NCBI GenBank assembly: GCA_964395715.1
Contig: CAYNAU010000002.1
Coordinates: 496,001 to 560,000, forward strand
Reading direction: 5' to 3'
Length of the DNA stretch: 64,000 nucleotides
From: Porticoccus sp964395715
Lineage (GTDB): Bacteria; Pseudomonadota; Gammaproteobacteria; Pseudomonadales; Porticoccaceae
Of this stretch, positions 26,601 to 35,542 are shown piece after piece. The notes beneath the pieces are model-generated. The model searched no databases and had not been told where the DNA came from. It saw only the letters and a list, made by a program, of their open reading frames with translations. Numbering within the stretch: position 1 is the first letter of the stretch; every line of letters begins with the position of its first letter. The position numbers and the translations under genes were made by a program.

Positions 26601-26635
26601 GACCAAGGCTAGTTGAGAAGCAACTGACCTTGGTC
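26601..26635. repeat. 35-base imperfect hairpin at the start of the ECF transcript
   Basis: GACCAAGG-CT-AGTTG-AGAAG-CAACT-GA-CCTTGGTC: two stacked stems of 8 and 5 bp with a 2x2 internal loop. The outer arm overlaps the CGAC of the adjacent candidate promoter, so it could be an operator at the start site or a hairpin at the 5' end of the mRNA. Confidence 0.6.
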
Positions 26636-26657
26636 GAAAGAAACAACAAAAGAGTTC
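26633..26657 (-). promoter_or_regulatory. Candidate ECF promoter, copy 1
   Basis: On the minus strand GAACTCTTTT leads to CGAC after exactly 17 bases, 155 bp upstream of the barrel protein ATG. Shares GAAC-N2-TTTT-N11-CGAC with copies 2 and 3. It is placed to drive the operon barrel - fibronectin-like - sigma - anti-sigma - subtilase, which makes the sigma factor gene autoregulated if the assignment is right. Confidence 0.7.
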
Positions 26658-26902
26658 ATTCACATCTGCCAGCAAGCAGGCCAAAAAAACATCTTTTTAA
26701 CCATGTGGAAACCCATCCCGCAGGTTTTTACTGACTAGAAACTTATTTCCAAAATAATCAAGCGGTTAGCATTTTATATCGCCAGTATATGGAGTAACAC
26801 CGTTTAATAACTTATTTGTGACAACTGGCGTATTCGATCAGACCGGCAACTAAATTGTCTTTTGTTACCATTAACGAGCAAACCACCATTTTCCAGCCAA
26901 AA

Positions 26903-26930
26903 AAAACGGCCTGCATATGCAGGCCGTTTT
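26903..26930. terminator. Terminator of pntAB
   Basis: A 28-bp perfect palindrome, AAAACGGCCTGCAT and its complement, flanked by A- and T-runs, 18 bp past the pntB stop on the minus strand. Confidence 0.93.
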
Positions 26931-26947
26931 CGCTAGCGGAGTGTCAA

Positions 26948-28342
26948 CTATCCGCGCAGTGCGCTGAGGATCTTGTCCACAGTCTCCTTGGCGTCGCCAA
27001 ACAGCATACGGGCGTTCTCCTTAAAGAACAGCGGGTTTTCCACACCAGAGTATCCTGTCGCCATGCCGCGTTTGAGGATAACCACCTGACGAGCCTTCCA
27101 GACCTCCAGTACCGGCATACCAGCAATAGGGCTGCCCGGGTCTTCTGAAGCCGCCGGGTTAACGGTATCGTTTGCACCAATCACCAGCACCACGTCGGTC
27201 TGCGGGAAGTCGTCGTTGATTTCATCCATTTCCAGAACGATGTCATAGGGCACATGGGCTTCAGCAAGAAGCACGTTCATGTGTCCCGGTAAACGACCCG
27301 CCACCGGATGGATACCAAAGCGAACATTGACACCCTTGTCACGCAGGAACTTGGTGATATCTCCCACGGCATTCTGAGCCTGGGCCACCGCCATGCCATA
27401 ACCAGGCACGATGATGACTGAATCGGAGTTCAGCAATTCCTCGGCCAGTTCATCCACCGAGGTTTCCTGGATGGTCTGGTCCCCCAGATCCGCAGAAGAA
27501 CTGCTGCTGGTTTGGCCAAAACCACCGAGAATCACACTGATAAATGAGCGATTCATGGCGCGACACATGATGTAACTGAGGATGGCACCACTGCTGCCCA
27601 CCAGCGCACCGGTGACAATCAGCAGGTCATTCCCGAGCATGAAACCGATTGCTGCCGCCGCCCAACCAGAGTAGCTGTTGAGCATCGAAACCACTACCGG
27701 CATATCGGCACCACCGATGGCCATGATCAGGTGAATACCCAGAACCGACGCAATCGCGGTCATCAGAATCAGGGCAAATATTCCCGCAGCCTTGCTTTCC
27801 GCACCGACGAACATGATGCCCAACACTATCGTTACCAGCAGCGCCGCCAGGTTCATATAGTGGCGTCCCGGCAGGGTCAACGCCTTGCTGGGAATTCTGG
27901 CGTCGAGCTTACCGCAGGCGATCAGCGATCCGGTAAAGGTGACGGCACCGATAAAGATGCCCAGATAGATCTCAATCAGCTTGATGGTGTGCTCGGCACC
28001 GTGGGTAACAATCAGCGGTTCGATATAACCGGAAAAACCCACCAGCACGGCTGCCAGACCCACAAAGCTGTGCAGCAGCGCCACCAACTGGGGCATCTGC
28101 GTCATTTCCACTTTGTTGGCGAGCACCAGGCCAATGCCGCTACCTATCAGGATTGCCAGAACAATACTGACGATGCCACTGCCGCCAAAGCTGGCGATGG
28201 TCACGATGATGGCGATGAAGATTCCCGCCACACCGTAGTAGTTACCCCGTCGCGCGGTTTCCTGATGACTCAGGCCGCCGAGACTGAGAATGAACAAAAT
28301 GCTGGCCACAACGTAGGCCACACTGACGATTCCATAACTCAT
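26948..28342 (-). CDS. pntB: NAD(P) transhydrogenase subunit beta
   Basis: Membrane subunit of the proton-pumping transhydrogenase (NADH + NADP+ to NAD+ + NADPH). 464 aa, the usual length. The first 270 residues carry about nine membrane segments; the rest is the NADP(H)-binding domain III (VIIVPGYGMAVAQAQN, FGIHPVAGRLPGHMNVLLAEA, VVLVIGANDTVNPAA, EVWKARQVVILKRGMATGYSGVENPLF). It starts 12 bp after the pntA stop on the same strand and ends at a strong terminator. Confidence 0.97.
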   Translation of the reverse strand: MSYGIVSVAYVVASILFILSLGGLSHQETARRGNYYGVAGIFIAIIVTIASFGGSGIVSIVLAILIGSGIGLVLANKVEMTQMPQLVALLHSFVGLAAVLVGFSGYIEPLIVTHGAEHTIKLIEIYLGIFIGAVTFTGSLIACGKLDARIPSKALTLPGRHYMNLAALLVTIVLGIMFVGAESKAAGIFALILMTAIASVLGIHLIMAIGGADMPVVVSMLNSYSGWAAAAIGFMLGNDLLIVTGALVGSSGAILSYIMCRAMNRSFISVILGGFGQTSSSSSADLGDQTIQETSVDELAEELLNSDSVIIVPGYGMAVAQAQNAVGDITKFLRDKGVNVRFGIHPVAGRLPGHMNVLLAEAHVPYDIVLEMDEINDDFPQTDVVLVIGANDTVNPAASEDPGSPIAGMPVLEVWKARQVVILKRGMATGYSGVENPLFFKENARMLFGDAKETVDKILSALRG

Positions 28343-28354
28343 GGTGTGACCCCC

Positions 28355-29935
28355 TTATTTGCGGAACATTTTCAGCATGCGATGGGTGACCCGGAAGCCC
28401 CCTGCAATGTTAATGGTGGCGATGAGCACGGCGACAAAAGCCATGATACCCACCGCCGCGCCTTCGGCACGCGCCAGGTGTAACAGCGCCCCGATCACAA
28501 TAATGCCACTGATGGCATTGGTGACACTCATCAGCGGCGTGTGCAGTGAAGCCGTGACGTTCCAGATCACCTGCCAGCCGATAAAACAGGCCAGTACAAA
28601 CACGGTAAAGTGCGTCAGGAAACTTTCCGGCGCATAGGCACCGATGCCAAGCAGTGCCAGCGCCGTGACCGCCAACAGCGCGATCTTGCCGCCCCACTTA
28701 CGCAGCGGCGAGGGTGCGGCGGCAGCCTTACCGGCCGGCGAAGGCTCTTCGGTACTGGGCTTGGGCGCAGCAACCGATACTTCAACCTTGGGTGGTGGCC
28801 AGGTAATGGAACCTTCCTGAACCACGGTCAAACCGCGGATAACAGTATCTTCCATATCCACCACCGGCTGACCGTCTTTCTCTGGTGTCAGGTCAGTCAC
28901 CAGATGCACCAGGTTACTGGCATAAAGGTCACTGGAAACCTTGGCCATGCGGCTGGGCAGGTCGGTATAACCGATGATAGAAACATCGTGATGCACAGAG
29001 ACAATGCCCGGCTCGGTCAGCTCACAGTTGCCGCCGCGCTCGGATGCGAGGTCGACAATCACACTGCCGGGTTTCATGGATTCCACCATTTCGGCGGTAA
29101 TCAGTTTCGGTGCAGGCCGGCCGGGGATCAATGCAGTGGTGATGATGATATCCACCTCTTTGGCCTGCTCGGCAAACAGTGCCATTTCTGCCTTGATGAA
29201 CTCGTCGCTCATCTGCTTGGCGTAACCACCACCGCCGCTGCCATCCTCGTCACCGAAGTCCAGCTCCAGAAACTCGGCGCCCATACTTTCCACCTGTTCT
29301 TTTACTTCCAAACGGGTATCAAAAGCACGCACGATAGCACCCATACTGTTGGCGGTACCGACGGCCGCTAGGCCGGCGACACCAGCGCCGATGATCATGA
29401 TTTTGGCGGGGGGCACCTTGCCGGCAGCAGTGACCTGGCCAGTAAAGAAACGACCGAAGTGATTGGCCGCCTCGATGACCGCCCGATATCCAGCGATATT
29501 GGCCATGGCGCTGAGGGCATCCATTTTTTGGGCCCGGCTAATTCGGGGCAAGCTGTCGATAGCGAATGCCGTCACACCCTTTTCAGCAAGCTTGTCGAGC
29601 AGTTCAGGGTTCTGGGCGGGCCAGATATAACAGGCCAGGGACGCTCCCTGCTTCATCATGTCGACTTCGTGGCGGTCCAGTTGGGGGTTATCCATGGGCG
29701 CGCGCACTTTCAATACAAAATCCGCTTGCCCCAACAGTGAGGGGGCATCCACCGCAATGGCGGCGCCGGCGTTCACATAGGCCTCGTCGTCGTAATGGGC
29801 GGGATCACCTGCCCCCGACTGAATCAATACCTCATAGCCCAGTTTGATGAGCTTTTGTACCGAGGCCGGTGTAGCGGCAACACGCCGCTCGTCCGGAAAA
29901 ATTTCCTTCGGGATACCTATTGTTATCATCAGCAT
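28355..29935 (-). CDS. pntA: NAD(P) transhydrogenase subunit alpha
   Basis: NAD(H)-binding subunit, 526 aa, of the undivided E. coli type. Domain I opens ITIGIPKEIFPDERRVAATPASVQKL and shows the NAD-binding KIMIIGAGVAGLAAVGTANSMGA and RAFDTR motifs; a Pro/Ala linker (about 400-425) leads to four membrane segments at the C-terminus. I chose the ATG at 29935, next to GGAGAG; the ATG at 29929 has better spacing from the same site and would remove two residues. A frame open further upstream to 29986 is not supported. Co-transcribed with pntB. Confidence 0.95.
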   Translation of the reverse strand: MLMITIGIPKEIFPDERRVAATPASVQKLIKLGYEVLIQSGAGDPAHYDDEAYVNAGAAIAVDAPSLLGQADFVLKVRAPMDNPQLDRHEVDMMKQGASLACYIWPAQNPELLDKLAEKGVTAFAIDSLPRISRAQKMDALSAMANIAGYRAVIEAANHFGRFFTGQVTAAGKVPPAKIMIIGAGVAGLAAVGTANSMGAIVRAFDTRLEVKEQVESMGAEFLELDFGDEDGSGGGGYAKQMSDEFIKAEMALFAEQAKEVDIIITTALIPGRPAPKLITAEMVESMKPGSVIVDLASERGGNCELTEPGIVSVHHDVSIIGYTDLPSRMAKVSSDLYASNLVHLVTDLTPEKDGQPVVDMEDTVIRGLTVVQEGSITWPPPKVEVSVAAPKPSTEEPSPAGKAAAAPSPLRKWGGKIALLAVTALALLGIGAYAPESFLTHFTVFVLACFIGWQVIWNVTASLHTPLMSVTNAISGIIVIGALLHLARAEGAAVGIMAFVAVLIATINIAGGFRVTHRMLKMFRK

Positions 29936-30180
29936 TCTCTCCAAACCTGATCTCGGGTCAGGTGCATAGTCCATAAATGTAAACACGCAAAGCGGGTTCG
30001 CCTAACTTGTGACTATCCAGCCGGAAAAACATGACTGTGCCGTAACTAAAGCACTGAATACTTTAGAAAACCAGCATATTGTCAGTTTTTTAAATAGTAA
30101 AAGTGTTGCTGCTCCTACAACCGCTTTGAATGTTACGCCATACACAGACAGCGTAAATCATTCTTTTATAGGATAGTTTT

Positions 30181-30432
30181 ATGAGATATATAAGAAATTA
30201 TGATGAGTTACGAAATCGCATAAGCCATCTTTTACAAAACATTTACAAAAACGCCCTCAGGCACTGCTTTGACGCTACTGATAAAGAAGGTCTACCGTCC
30301 TGGCTCTGGGAAGAACTCCACGCTGACAACCTCTCTATAACCCCCATTGCACTGAGGGCCGGCACCTTATCACGCTTGCCCATATTTACCACCCGCAGCG
30401 AGAAAAAAATCAGCGACCGAACAGTTTTTTAA
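30181..30432 (+). CDS. Hypothetical small protein
   Basis: 83 aa, no recognised family. Composition is basic and polar in the first half (MRYIRNYDELRNRISHLL), with a segment LPSWLWEELHADNLSITPIALRAG in the middle. TAGGA lies 9 bases before the ATG. It is the only open frame in the 420 bp between pntA and the DUF4197 gene, and its 3' end overlaps that convergent gene by 23 bp. It may be a real small gene or chance. Confidence 0.35.
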   Translation: MRYIRNYDELRNRISHLLQNIYKNALRHCFDATDKEGLPSWLWEELHADNLSITPIALRAGTLSRLPIFTTRSEKKISDRTVF

Positions 30433-31159
30433 GTAGCGCTGTGGTCTGTTTGGCTGGATCCTGCCGAATGGCCGCCTCTTCCCGGGCCAGATAATAGAAA
30501 ATACCAGCCATGCCTTTTTCAATGGTGTAATCGGTGAGATCGGTTTTCAGGTCCGGGACAAATGGCAGGGTTTTGTACTTGCCGGCAATACTGTCGTAAA
30601 CCTGCACAGCACCCACCTGACTGAGGCTGTCGGCGATTACCGGACGCATTGCCTCACCCAGGGGACCACTCATTTTGTCACGGAAGTACTGAGTAGCGGC
30701 ATCTTCAGGGCCATCATAGATATTGCGGGCGTCCTCAATAGTCATCTCGCTGATGGCATCCAGAAACAGCGTCTTGGCCTTTGGCGTCGCCGCTTCGGCA
30801 GCCCGGTTCAGCCGTGTTTCAAGTTCCACCAGGCTGGCACCCATACCAACCTTCTCCAGCAACCCCTTGGCCTGCTGGATTTGCGCAGGCAATGGAATAT
30901 GAATCTGCTCGTCCGCCAGAAAGCCATCGTTGGTTCCCAGCTGTGAAACCACCTTGCCGGTACCCACCTTGAGGGCCTCCTTGAGTCCAGCGGCGATTTC
31001 CTCCACCGACAGGTTGTTCAGCGCGGGAGCAGAAGTCTCGGTAGAGGTACCCGTGGCACTTTCAAGTAACTGACGACCGCTCTCCCACCAACTGGCGGCA
31101 TTCACGGCAATGGAGAACATCAGCAATGACAGGGTGATGAAATGAGTTCCAAGCTTCAT
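30410..31159 (-). CDS. DUF4197 domain protein, exported
   Basis: 249 aa. Signal peptide (FITLSLLMFSIAVNAASWW), then the conserved DUF4197 pattern: LSVEEIAAGLKEALKVGTGKVV, GFLADEQIHIPLP, LLEKVGMGASLVELETRLNRAAEAATPKAK, and the C-terminal TDYTIEKGMAGIFYYLAREEAAIRQDPAKQTTALLKKLFGR. Periplasmic protein of unknown function; the family is common in proteobacteria. The ATG at 31159 is chosen to start at the signal peptide; frame is open up to 31204. Confidence 0.88.
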   Translation of the reverse strand: MKLGTHFITLSLLMFSIAVNAASWWESGRQLLESATGTSTETSAPALNNLSVEEIAAGLKEALKVGTGKVVSQLGTNDGFLADEQIHIPLPAQIQQAKGLLEKVGMGASLVELETRLNRAAEAATPKAKTLFLDAISEMTIEDARNIYDGPEDAATQYFRDKMSGPLGEAMRPVIADSLSQVGAVQVYDSIAGKYKTLPFVPDLKTDLTDYTIEKGMAGIFYYLAREEAAIRQDPAKQTTALLKKLFGR

Positions 31160-31330
31160 GGGTAGCACTCTCTGATCCTGAGAAATGAGCGCATAGGGTA
31201 GCACGCCTGTTGAGCGGGGTTAATGGCAATTCACTGCATAAACAAGATGAAGAACTCGACTATGAAAGACAAATTAAGGATACAAAAATGTCTATAATTA
31301 ACTTTAATAGTCTATTTTAACTTATTGTAA

Positions 31331-32155
31331 TTATTTAACTTCAATCCCGTATTGGGTTTCAACTTTCAAGCGCCACTCTTTTTGATTTTCTTTTCCTACC
31401 TGATATACCCACCCCTGCACCTCAATAAATCGACCTTGCAGGGATTGATACCAACTGCGGTCAAAGCGGTGCCAATGCTCAGAATAGGTAATGCCTACCA
31501 GGCGATTATCCAGCACAAGACGCCAACTCTTTTTGCCCATCGTTATTGCTGTCACTTTGCCTTGTACCCGATGAAACCCACCAGCAGAAATATCTGAAGC
31601 CGGCAGTGGTGCAATACCCCCGGCACCCCACAGACCAAGTCCGGAGGAACGGGCTCTCGCTTCGGCACGGGCGAGACATTCTGCCTGGCTCAGATTAGGC
31701 GGAACAGCCACATGATAGGCAAGCCCCTGCTCTAGCAAATGCTGCTCCAGGCTTTCACCCCGGGCATTAAACACGTGCGCCAGCACACGCCCGTATCGAT
31801 CTTTGGCCTGTTGGCCGCCAATCATCGAGACCTGCCCGGCGCTGCGGAGAAATACCTCCACCGCCCGTGTTGCAGCTGCTGCCAAGGGTTGATTCGGTCT
31901 GCCATCGCGCCCCATTTCTGTGGCGTTGATACCAATCAGCCGCAGCTTGCGACCATCGCTGAGCTTCAGGGTATCGCCGTCGTAGACATGATGAACGGAT
32001 ACGGGCTCAAACTCAGCAAATGGCTCACAGGGCATTTCGGCCCATGCTGTGCCGACAAAAACAAGGTGAAGTAAGATAGAGAGCCGCACAACAAAAAACG
32101 CGCCTCGGGCTTTCGCCGGAAGCGCGTTTTGGCTGCCTCGAAAGGCCAGCAGCAT
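31331..32155 (-). CDS. Thermonuclease family protein (SNase-like), exported
   Basis: 274 aa. A signal-like hydrophobic stretch at about 20-40 (VVRLSILLHLVFVGTAWAE) precedes the nuclease fold: VHHVYDGDTLKLSDGRKLRLIGINATEM supplies the active-site Arg and Glu region, and DRYGRVLAHVF the second Arg. The extra 100 C-terminal residues (FHRVQGKVTAITMGKKSWRLVLDN) look like an added OB-type domain. Start at 32155, 4 bp after the rpmE stop; a longer frame overlapping rpmE is not credible. Same gene pair as in Pseudomonas. Confidence 0.88.
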   Translation of the reverse strand: MLLAFRGSQNALPAKARGAFFVVRLSILLHLVFVGTAWAEMPCEPFAEFEPVSVHHVYDGDTLKLSDGRKLRLIGINATEMGRDGRPNQPLAAAATRAVEVFLRSAGQVSMIGGQQAKDRYGRVLAHVFNARGESLEQHLLEQGLAYHVAVPPNLSQAECLARAEARARSSGLGLWGAGGIAPLPASDISAGGFHRVQGKVTAITMGKKSWRLVLDNRLVGITYSEHWHRFDRSWYQSLQGRFIEVQGWVYQVGKENQKEWRLKVETQYGIEVK

Positions 32156-32159
32156 AAAC

Positions 32160-32375
32160 TTATTTCTTGGTAGAACGACCGGAGAAACGCTTGTTGAAGC
32201 GGTCGATACGACCACCGGTATCAACAACTTTCTGCTTGCCGGTGTAGAAGGGGTGGCACTGGGAGCAGACATCCACGTGGATACTGTCACTCAGGGTAGA
32301 ACCGACTTCAATAACGTTGCCGCAACTGCAGGTTGCAGACAGCGTGCCATAATTCGGGTGAATTTCTGCTTTCAT
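32160..32375 (-). CDS. rpmE: Large ribosomal subunit protein bL31 (zinc-binding form)
   Basis: 71 aa beginning MKAEIHPNYGTLSATCSCGN. The four Cys (TCSCGN and DVCSQCHPFYTGKQ) mark the C+ zinc-binding type, as opposed to the zinc-free paralogue often under Zur control. The end is the conserved GRIDRFNKRF. The ATG at 32375 is the family start. Divergent from priA. Confidence 0.97.
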   Translation of the reverse strand: MKAEIHPNYGTLSATCSCGNVIEVGSTLSDSIHVDVCSQCHPFYTGKQKVVDTGGRIDRFNKRFSGRSTKK

Positions 32376-32619
32376 TTTCTCTTTGCCTCTGTATCTTGCA
32401 CACCGCAACCCGATCTCTGTTCAACCCGAATCTACTGTCTGGGATCAGTGTGCACATCTGGTACACTGCAAATCTCAGTCAGGTTTTGGCTGATTGCCAA
32501 TGCGTTCAACCATTCGGGATGCCTTTCAATTATGTCGGGCACCGCATGCCGCCTTAAACGGAGCGCGAATACTACCAGAAAACAGCCCTCTTTCAAGGTT
32601 TTAGCATAAAATCACTGCG

Positions 32620-34824
32620 ATGACTGATCCCGCCATTCTCCGCATTGCCATTCCCTCTCCATTGCGGCGGCTGTTTGATTACCTGCACCCTTCCGAACTG
32701 GGCACTTTGCCAGAAGCAGGCTGCCGCGTTCTGGTCCCGTTTGGCCGTCGCCAAGTGGTTGGCATCGTCATTGAGCAGGTCAGCACCAGCGAATTGCCCG
32801 CAGACAAGTTGAAACCCATTGCAGCATTGCTGGATAGCGAGCCCCTGTTAACCCGGGAGCTGCTGGAAATGGGATTATGGGCCGCAAGTTACTACCAACA
32901 CCCTATCGGCGAAGCACTCAGTTCACTACTGCCTGTGCTGCTGCGCCGCGGCGAACCGCGGCCGAGCATTGCAGATCCAGCATGGCAACTGACCACCTGC
33001 GGCAAAGGGCTTCCGGAATCAGCACTGTCCAAAGCGCCGCGACAACAACAGGTGTTACAGCTGTTACAACAGCGCGCTGTCAGACGCAGCGACCTTCAAC
33101 AACTGGGCATCAGCGCCACCATATTGCGCCAGCTGGAGCAAAAAGGGTTGATTGAACAGACTGAGTTGGCACCAGAAGCCAGCGTTGATCTGTCAAACCT
33201 GCTGGCGGAACCCGCCCTACCCCTTTACCCGGAACAACAACAGGTCCTGGAACATATCGAGCTGTCGGGCTTCCACAGCTACCTGCTGGATGGCACAACG
33301 GGCAGCGGTAAAACCGAGGTTTACCTGCAGCTGATTGAAAAAGTGGTACGAAGCGGTCGCCAGGCACTGGTCATGATTCCAGAGATCAACCTGACTCCCC
33401 AGACCCTAGAGCGCTTTACCTCGAGGTTTAATTGCCCGGTGGCCGTAATTCATTCGGGGTTCACGGACAGGGAGCGCGCACTGGCCTGGGAGCAGGCCAG
33501 AACTGGGCGGGCAGCCATCGTCCTCGGCACCCGCTCCGCCATTTTTACGCCGTTAAAGAACCCGGGCCTGTTGATCGTTGACGAAGAACACGACAGTTCT
33601 TTCAAGCAACAGGAAGGTTTTCGCTATTCAGCTCGGGATCTGGCTGTGTGGCGCGCCCAGTCGGAACAGATACCCTTGATTCTGGGTTCCGCCACGCCGT
33701 CCCTGGAGTCGCTGCACAACTGCCAGCAACAGCGTTATACCCGTCTGGTGTTGTCTTCCCGTGCCGGCGCGTCACAGCTGCCAACCTGGGAGACCGTCGA
33801 TGTTCGCCAGCACCACCTGTCCGCAGGTTTTTCCCGCGAACTGATTAATGCCATGCAGACGCAACTGGATGACGGCAACCAAGTGCTGGTTTTCCTGAAC
33901 CGCCGGGGTTTTGCCCCAACGCTCAGCTGCCACCAGTGCGGCTGGATTGCCAACTGTCACCGTTGCGAAGCCCGGCTCACCGTCCACCGCCAGATTAATC
34001 GCCTGATCTGCCACCACTGTGAGTTTCAGCAGACAGTGCCGACGCGATGCTCGCAATGCCACAGCGTGCAGTTACAGTGCGTGGGTCAGGGCACAGAGCG
34101 AAGCGAGGAAACCCTGGCAGCTCTTTTCCCGGATTTTCAGGTCATTCGGGTCGACCGGGATACGACTCGCCGTAAACAGGCCATGCAGGAAATTGTTACA
34201 AAAATTCATAGCGGTGAACCCTGTATCCTGGTTGGCACACAAATGCTGGCCAAGGGGCACCATTTCCCCAATGTCACGCTGGTGGCAATACTGGATGCCG
34301 ATGCCGGACTGTTCAGCGCCGACTTTCGAGCTGCGGAAAAAATGGGCCAGTTGATCACCCAGGTGGCGGGACGAGCGGGACGGGGAGACAAGCCCGGCAT
34401 GGTCATCCTGCAAAGCCAGCACTGTGAGCACCCGCTGATTTCCACCCTGATGTACCGGCCCTACAGCGAATTTTGCGAAATGTTGCTAACTGAACGACGG
34501 CTGGCCCAATTGCCACCGTTTCGCTACATGGCTTTGCTGCGTGCCGAAGCCCGCAACATGGCTGACGCTGAAAACTTCTTAGCCTATGCCCGCCAATTGG
34601 CAGAGCAGCAGTTTTCCCCCAGCCCGGACATCAGCTACTTGGGGCCGTTGCCCGCACCGATGGAAAAGCGCAGCGGTCGTTTTCGGCAGCAATTCAGTAT
34701 CACCTGCCGCGAAAGACCCCGGATCCAGCAGTTGATGAGCTGGCTTTGCCCAAAACTTGAAGCGTCTCCTCTGGGAAAAAAAGTGCGCTGGTCGGTAGAT
34801 ATCGACCCACAGGATATGAGCTGA
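32620..34824 (+). CDS. priA: Primosomal replication protein N' (helicase PriA)
   Basis: 3'-5' helicase that restarts stalled forks by loading DnaB. 734 aa, full length. N-terminal DNA-binding domain (1-200), helicase lobe with Walker A GTTGSGKT (about 226-233) and DEEH (about 326), a zinc-binding insertion with eight Cys (CHQCGWIANCHRCEARLTVH through CSQC, about 436-480), and the second lobe with GTQMLAKGHHFPNV and QVAGRAGR. The divergent rpmE gene and downstream ftsN are the usual context, but argS, often between priA and ftsN, is missing. Confidence 0.96.
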   Translation: MTDPAILRIAIPSPLRRLFDYLHPSELGTLPEAGCRVLVPFGRRQVVGIVIEQVSTSELPADKLKPIAALLDSEPLLTRELLEMGLWAASYYQHPIGEALSSLLPVLLRRGEPRPSIADPAWQLTTCGKGLPESALSKAPRQQQVLQLLQQRAVRRSDLQQLGISATILRQLEQKGLIEQTELAPEASVDLSNLLAEPALPLYPEQQQVLEHIELSGFHSYLLDGTTGSGKTEVYLQLIEKVVRSGRQALVMIPEINLTPQTLERFTSRFNCPVAVIHSGFTDRERALAWEQARTGRAAIVLGTRSAIFTPLKNPGLLIVDEEHDSSFKQQEGFRYSARDLAVWRAQSEQIPLILGSATPSLESLHNCQQQRYTRLVLSSRAGASQLPTWETVDVRQHHLSAGFSRELINAMQTQLDDGNQVLVFLNRRGFAPTLSCHQCGWIANCHRCEARLTVHRQINRLICHHCEFQQTVPTRCSQCHSVQLQCVGQGTERSEETLAALFPDFQVIRVDRDTTRRKQAMQEIVTKIHSGEPCILVGTQMLAKGHHFPNVTLVAILDADAGLFSADFRAAEKMGQLITQVAGRAGRGDKPGMVILQSQHCEHPLISTLMYRPYSEFCEMLLTERRLAQLPPFRYMALLRAEARNMADAENFLAYARQLAEQQFSPSPDISYLGPLPAPMEKRSGRFRQQFSITCRERPRIQQLMSWLCPKLEASPLGKKVRWSVDIDPQDMS

Positions 34825-34906
34825 TAACAGCATTTAATTGGAAGCGCTGGCGGCCACTGTGAGTTAATCCTACAATGGCGCCCAGCACAGGAGTAGTGTC
34901 TTACCC

Positions 34907-35497
34907 ATGACCCGGGATTACGCCAAAAAAGCCTCGCAAAAAAACCATAAACGCCCCAGTGCAAGAAAGAGTCGCGCCGCAAAACAGGGTGCGCCAGGAT
35001 GGCTCTGGTTGCTGGCCGGAATTCTGCTGGGGGGATTGATAGTGACGCTCTATCAACTCGCCAATACCGAAGATAGTGGCGACCAACCTGCACCACCAAA
35101 AACCAAACCCCAACAGCAGGTGCACGAAGAACCGAACGGCAAGCCTCGCTTCGATTTCTATACCCTGCTGAGAGAAACCGAGGTGATTGTTCCGGACAAC
35201 CCCACCCCGGCCAATCGCACTGGAAGCGAAGCAGCTCCCGAGCCTAAAGTCACCGCCGATGAAGTATTCCTCCTGCAGGTGGGGTCATTCAAAAGCAACG
35301 CGGATGCGGATAGCCTGCGGGCCCGTTTACTGTTACTGAATCTCAGCACCAGCATTGAAATGGTGAGCCCGAGAAAAGGTGAAACCTGGCACCGGGTGCT
35401 GGTCGGCCCCTTCACCAACCACTCCGATGTGACGGAAGCCCGCAATCGCCTGGCAAGCAACGGTATTGATTCGTTGTTGTTGAAACGCAAAGAATAA
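34907..35497 (+). CDS. ftsN: SPOR domain protein, FtsN-like
   Basis: 196 aa. A basic cytoplasmic N-terminus (DYAKKASQKNHKRPSARKSRA), one membrane segment (about 30-50, GWLWLLAGILLGGLIVTLYQL), a Pro-rich periplasmic linker and a C-terminal SPOR domain (about 120-193, FLLQVGSFKSNADADSLRARLLLLNL, WHRVLVGPF). This is the FtsN layout; SPOR domains bind denuded peptidoglycan at the septum. Location after priA supports FtsN, though other SPOR proteins cannot be excluded. Confidence 0.82.
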   Translation: MTRDYAKKASQKNHKRPSARKSRAAKQGAPGWLWLLAGILLGGLIVTLYQLANTEDSGDQPAPPKTKPQQQVHEEPNGKPRFDFYTLLRETEVIVPDNPTPANRTGSEAAPEPKVTADEVFLLQVGSFKSNADADSLRARLLLLNLSTSIEMVSPRKGETWHRVLVGPFTNHSDVTEARNRLASNGIDSLLLKRKE

Positions 35498-35542
35498 TCA
35501 GAACTGGCTTTCCGTGTAATCGACGCCAGAGAAGCGGAAGTT

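Larger units (their letters stand above)
26479..26947. other. Gene-free regulatory stretch upstream of the ECF locus
   Basis: About 470 bp between the barrel gene and pntB (both on the minus strand). It holds the candidate ECF promoter copy 1, two inverted repeats in the leader of the barrel gene (GACATGG-N5-CCATGTC at 26509-26527, and the hairpin at 26601-26635), an AT-rich section with no evident gene (26690-26870), and the pntB terminator at 26903-26930. Confidence 0.6.
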
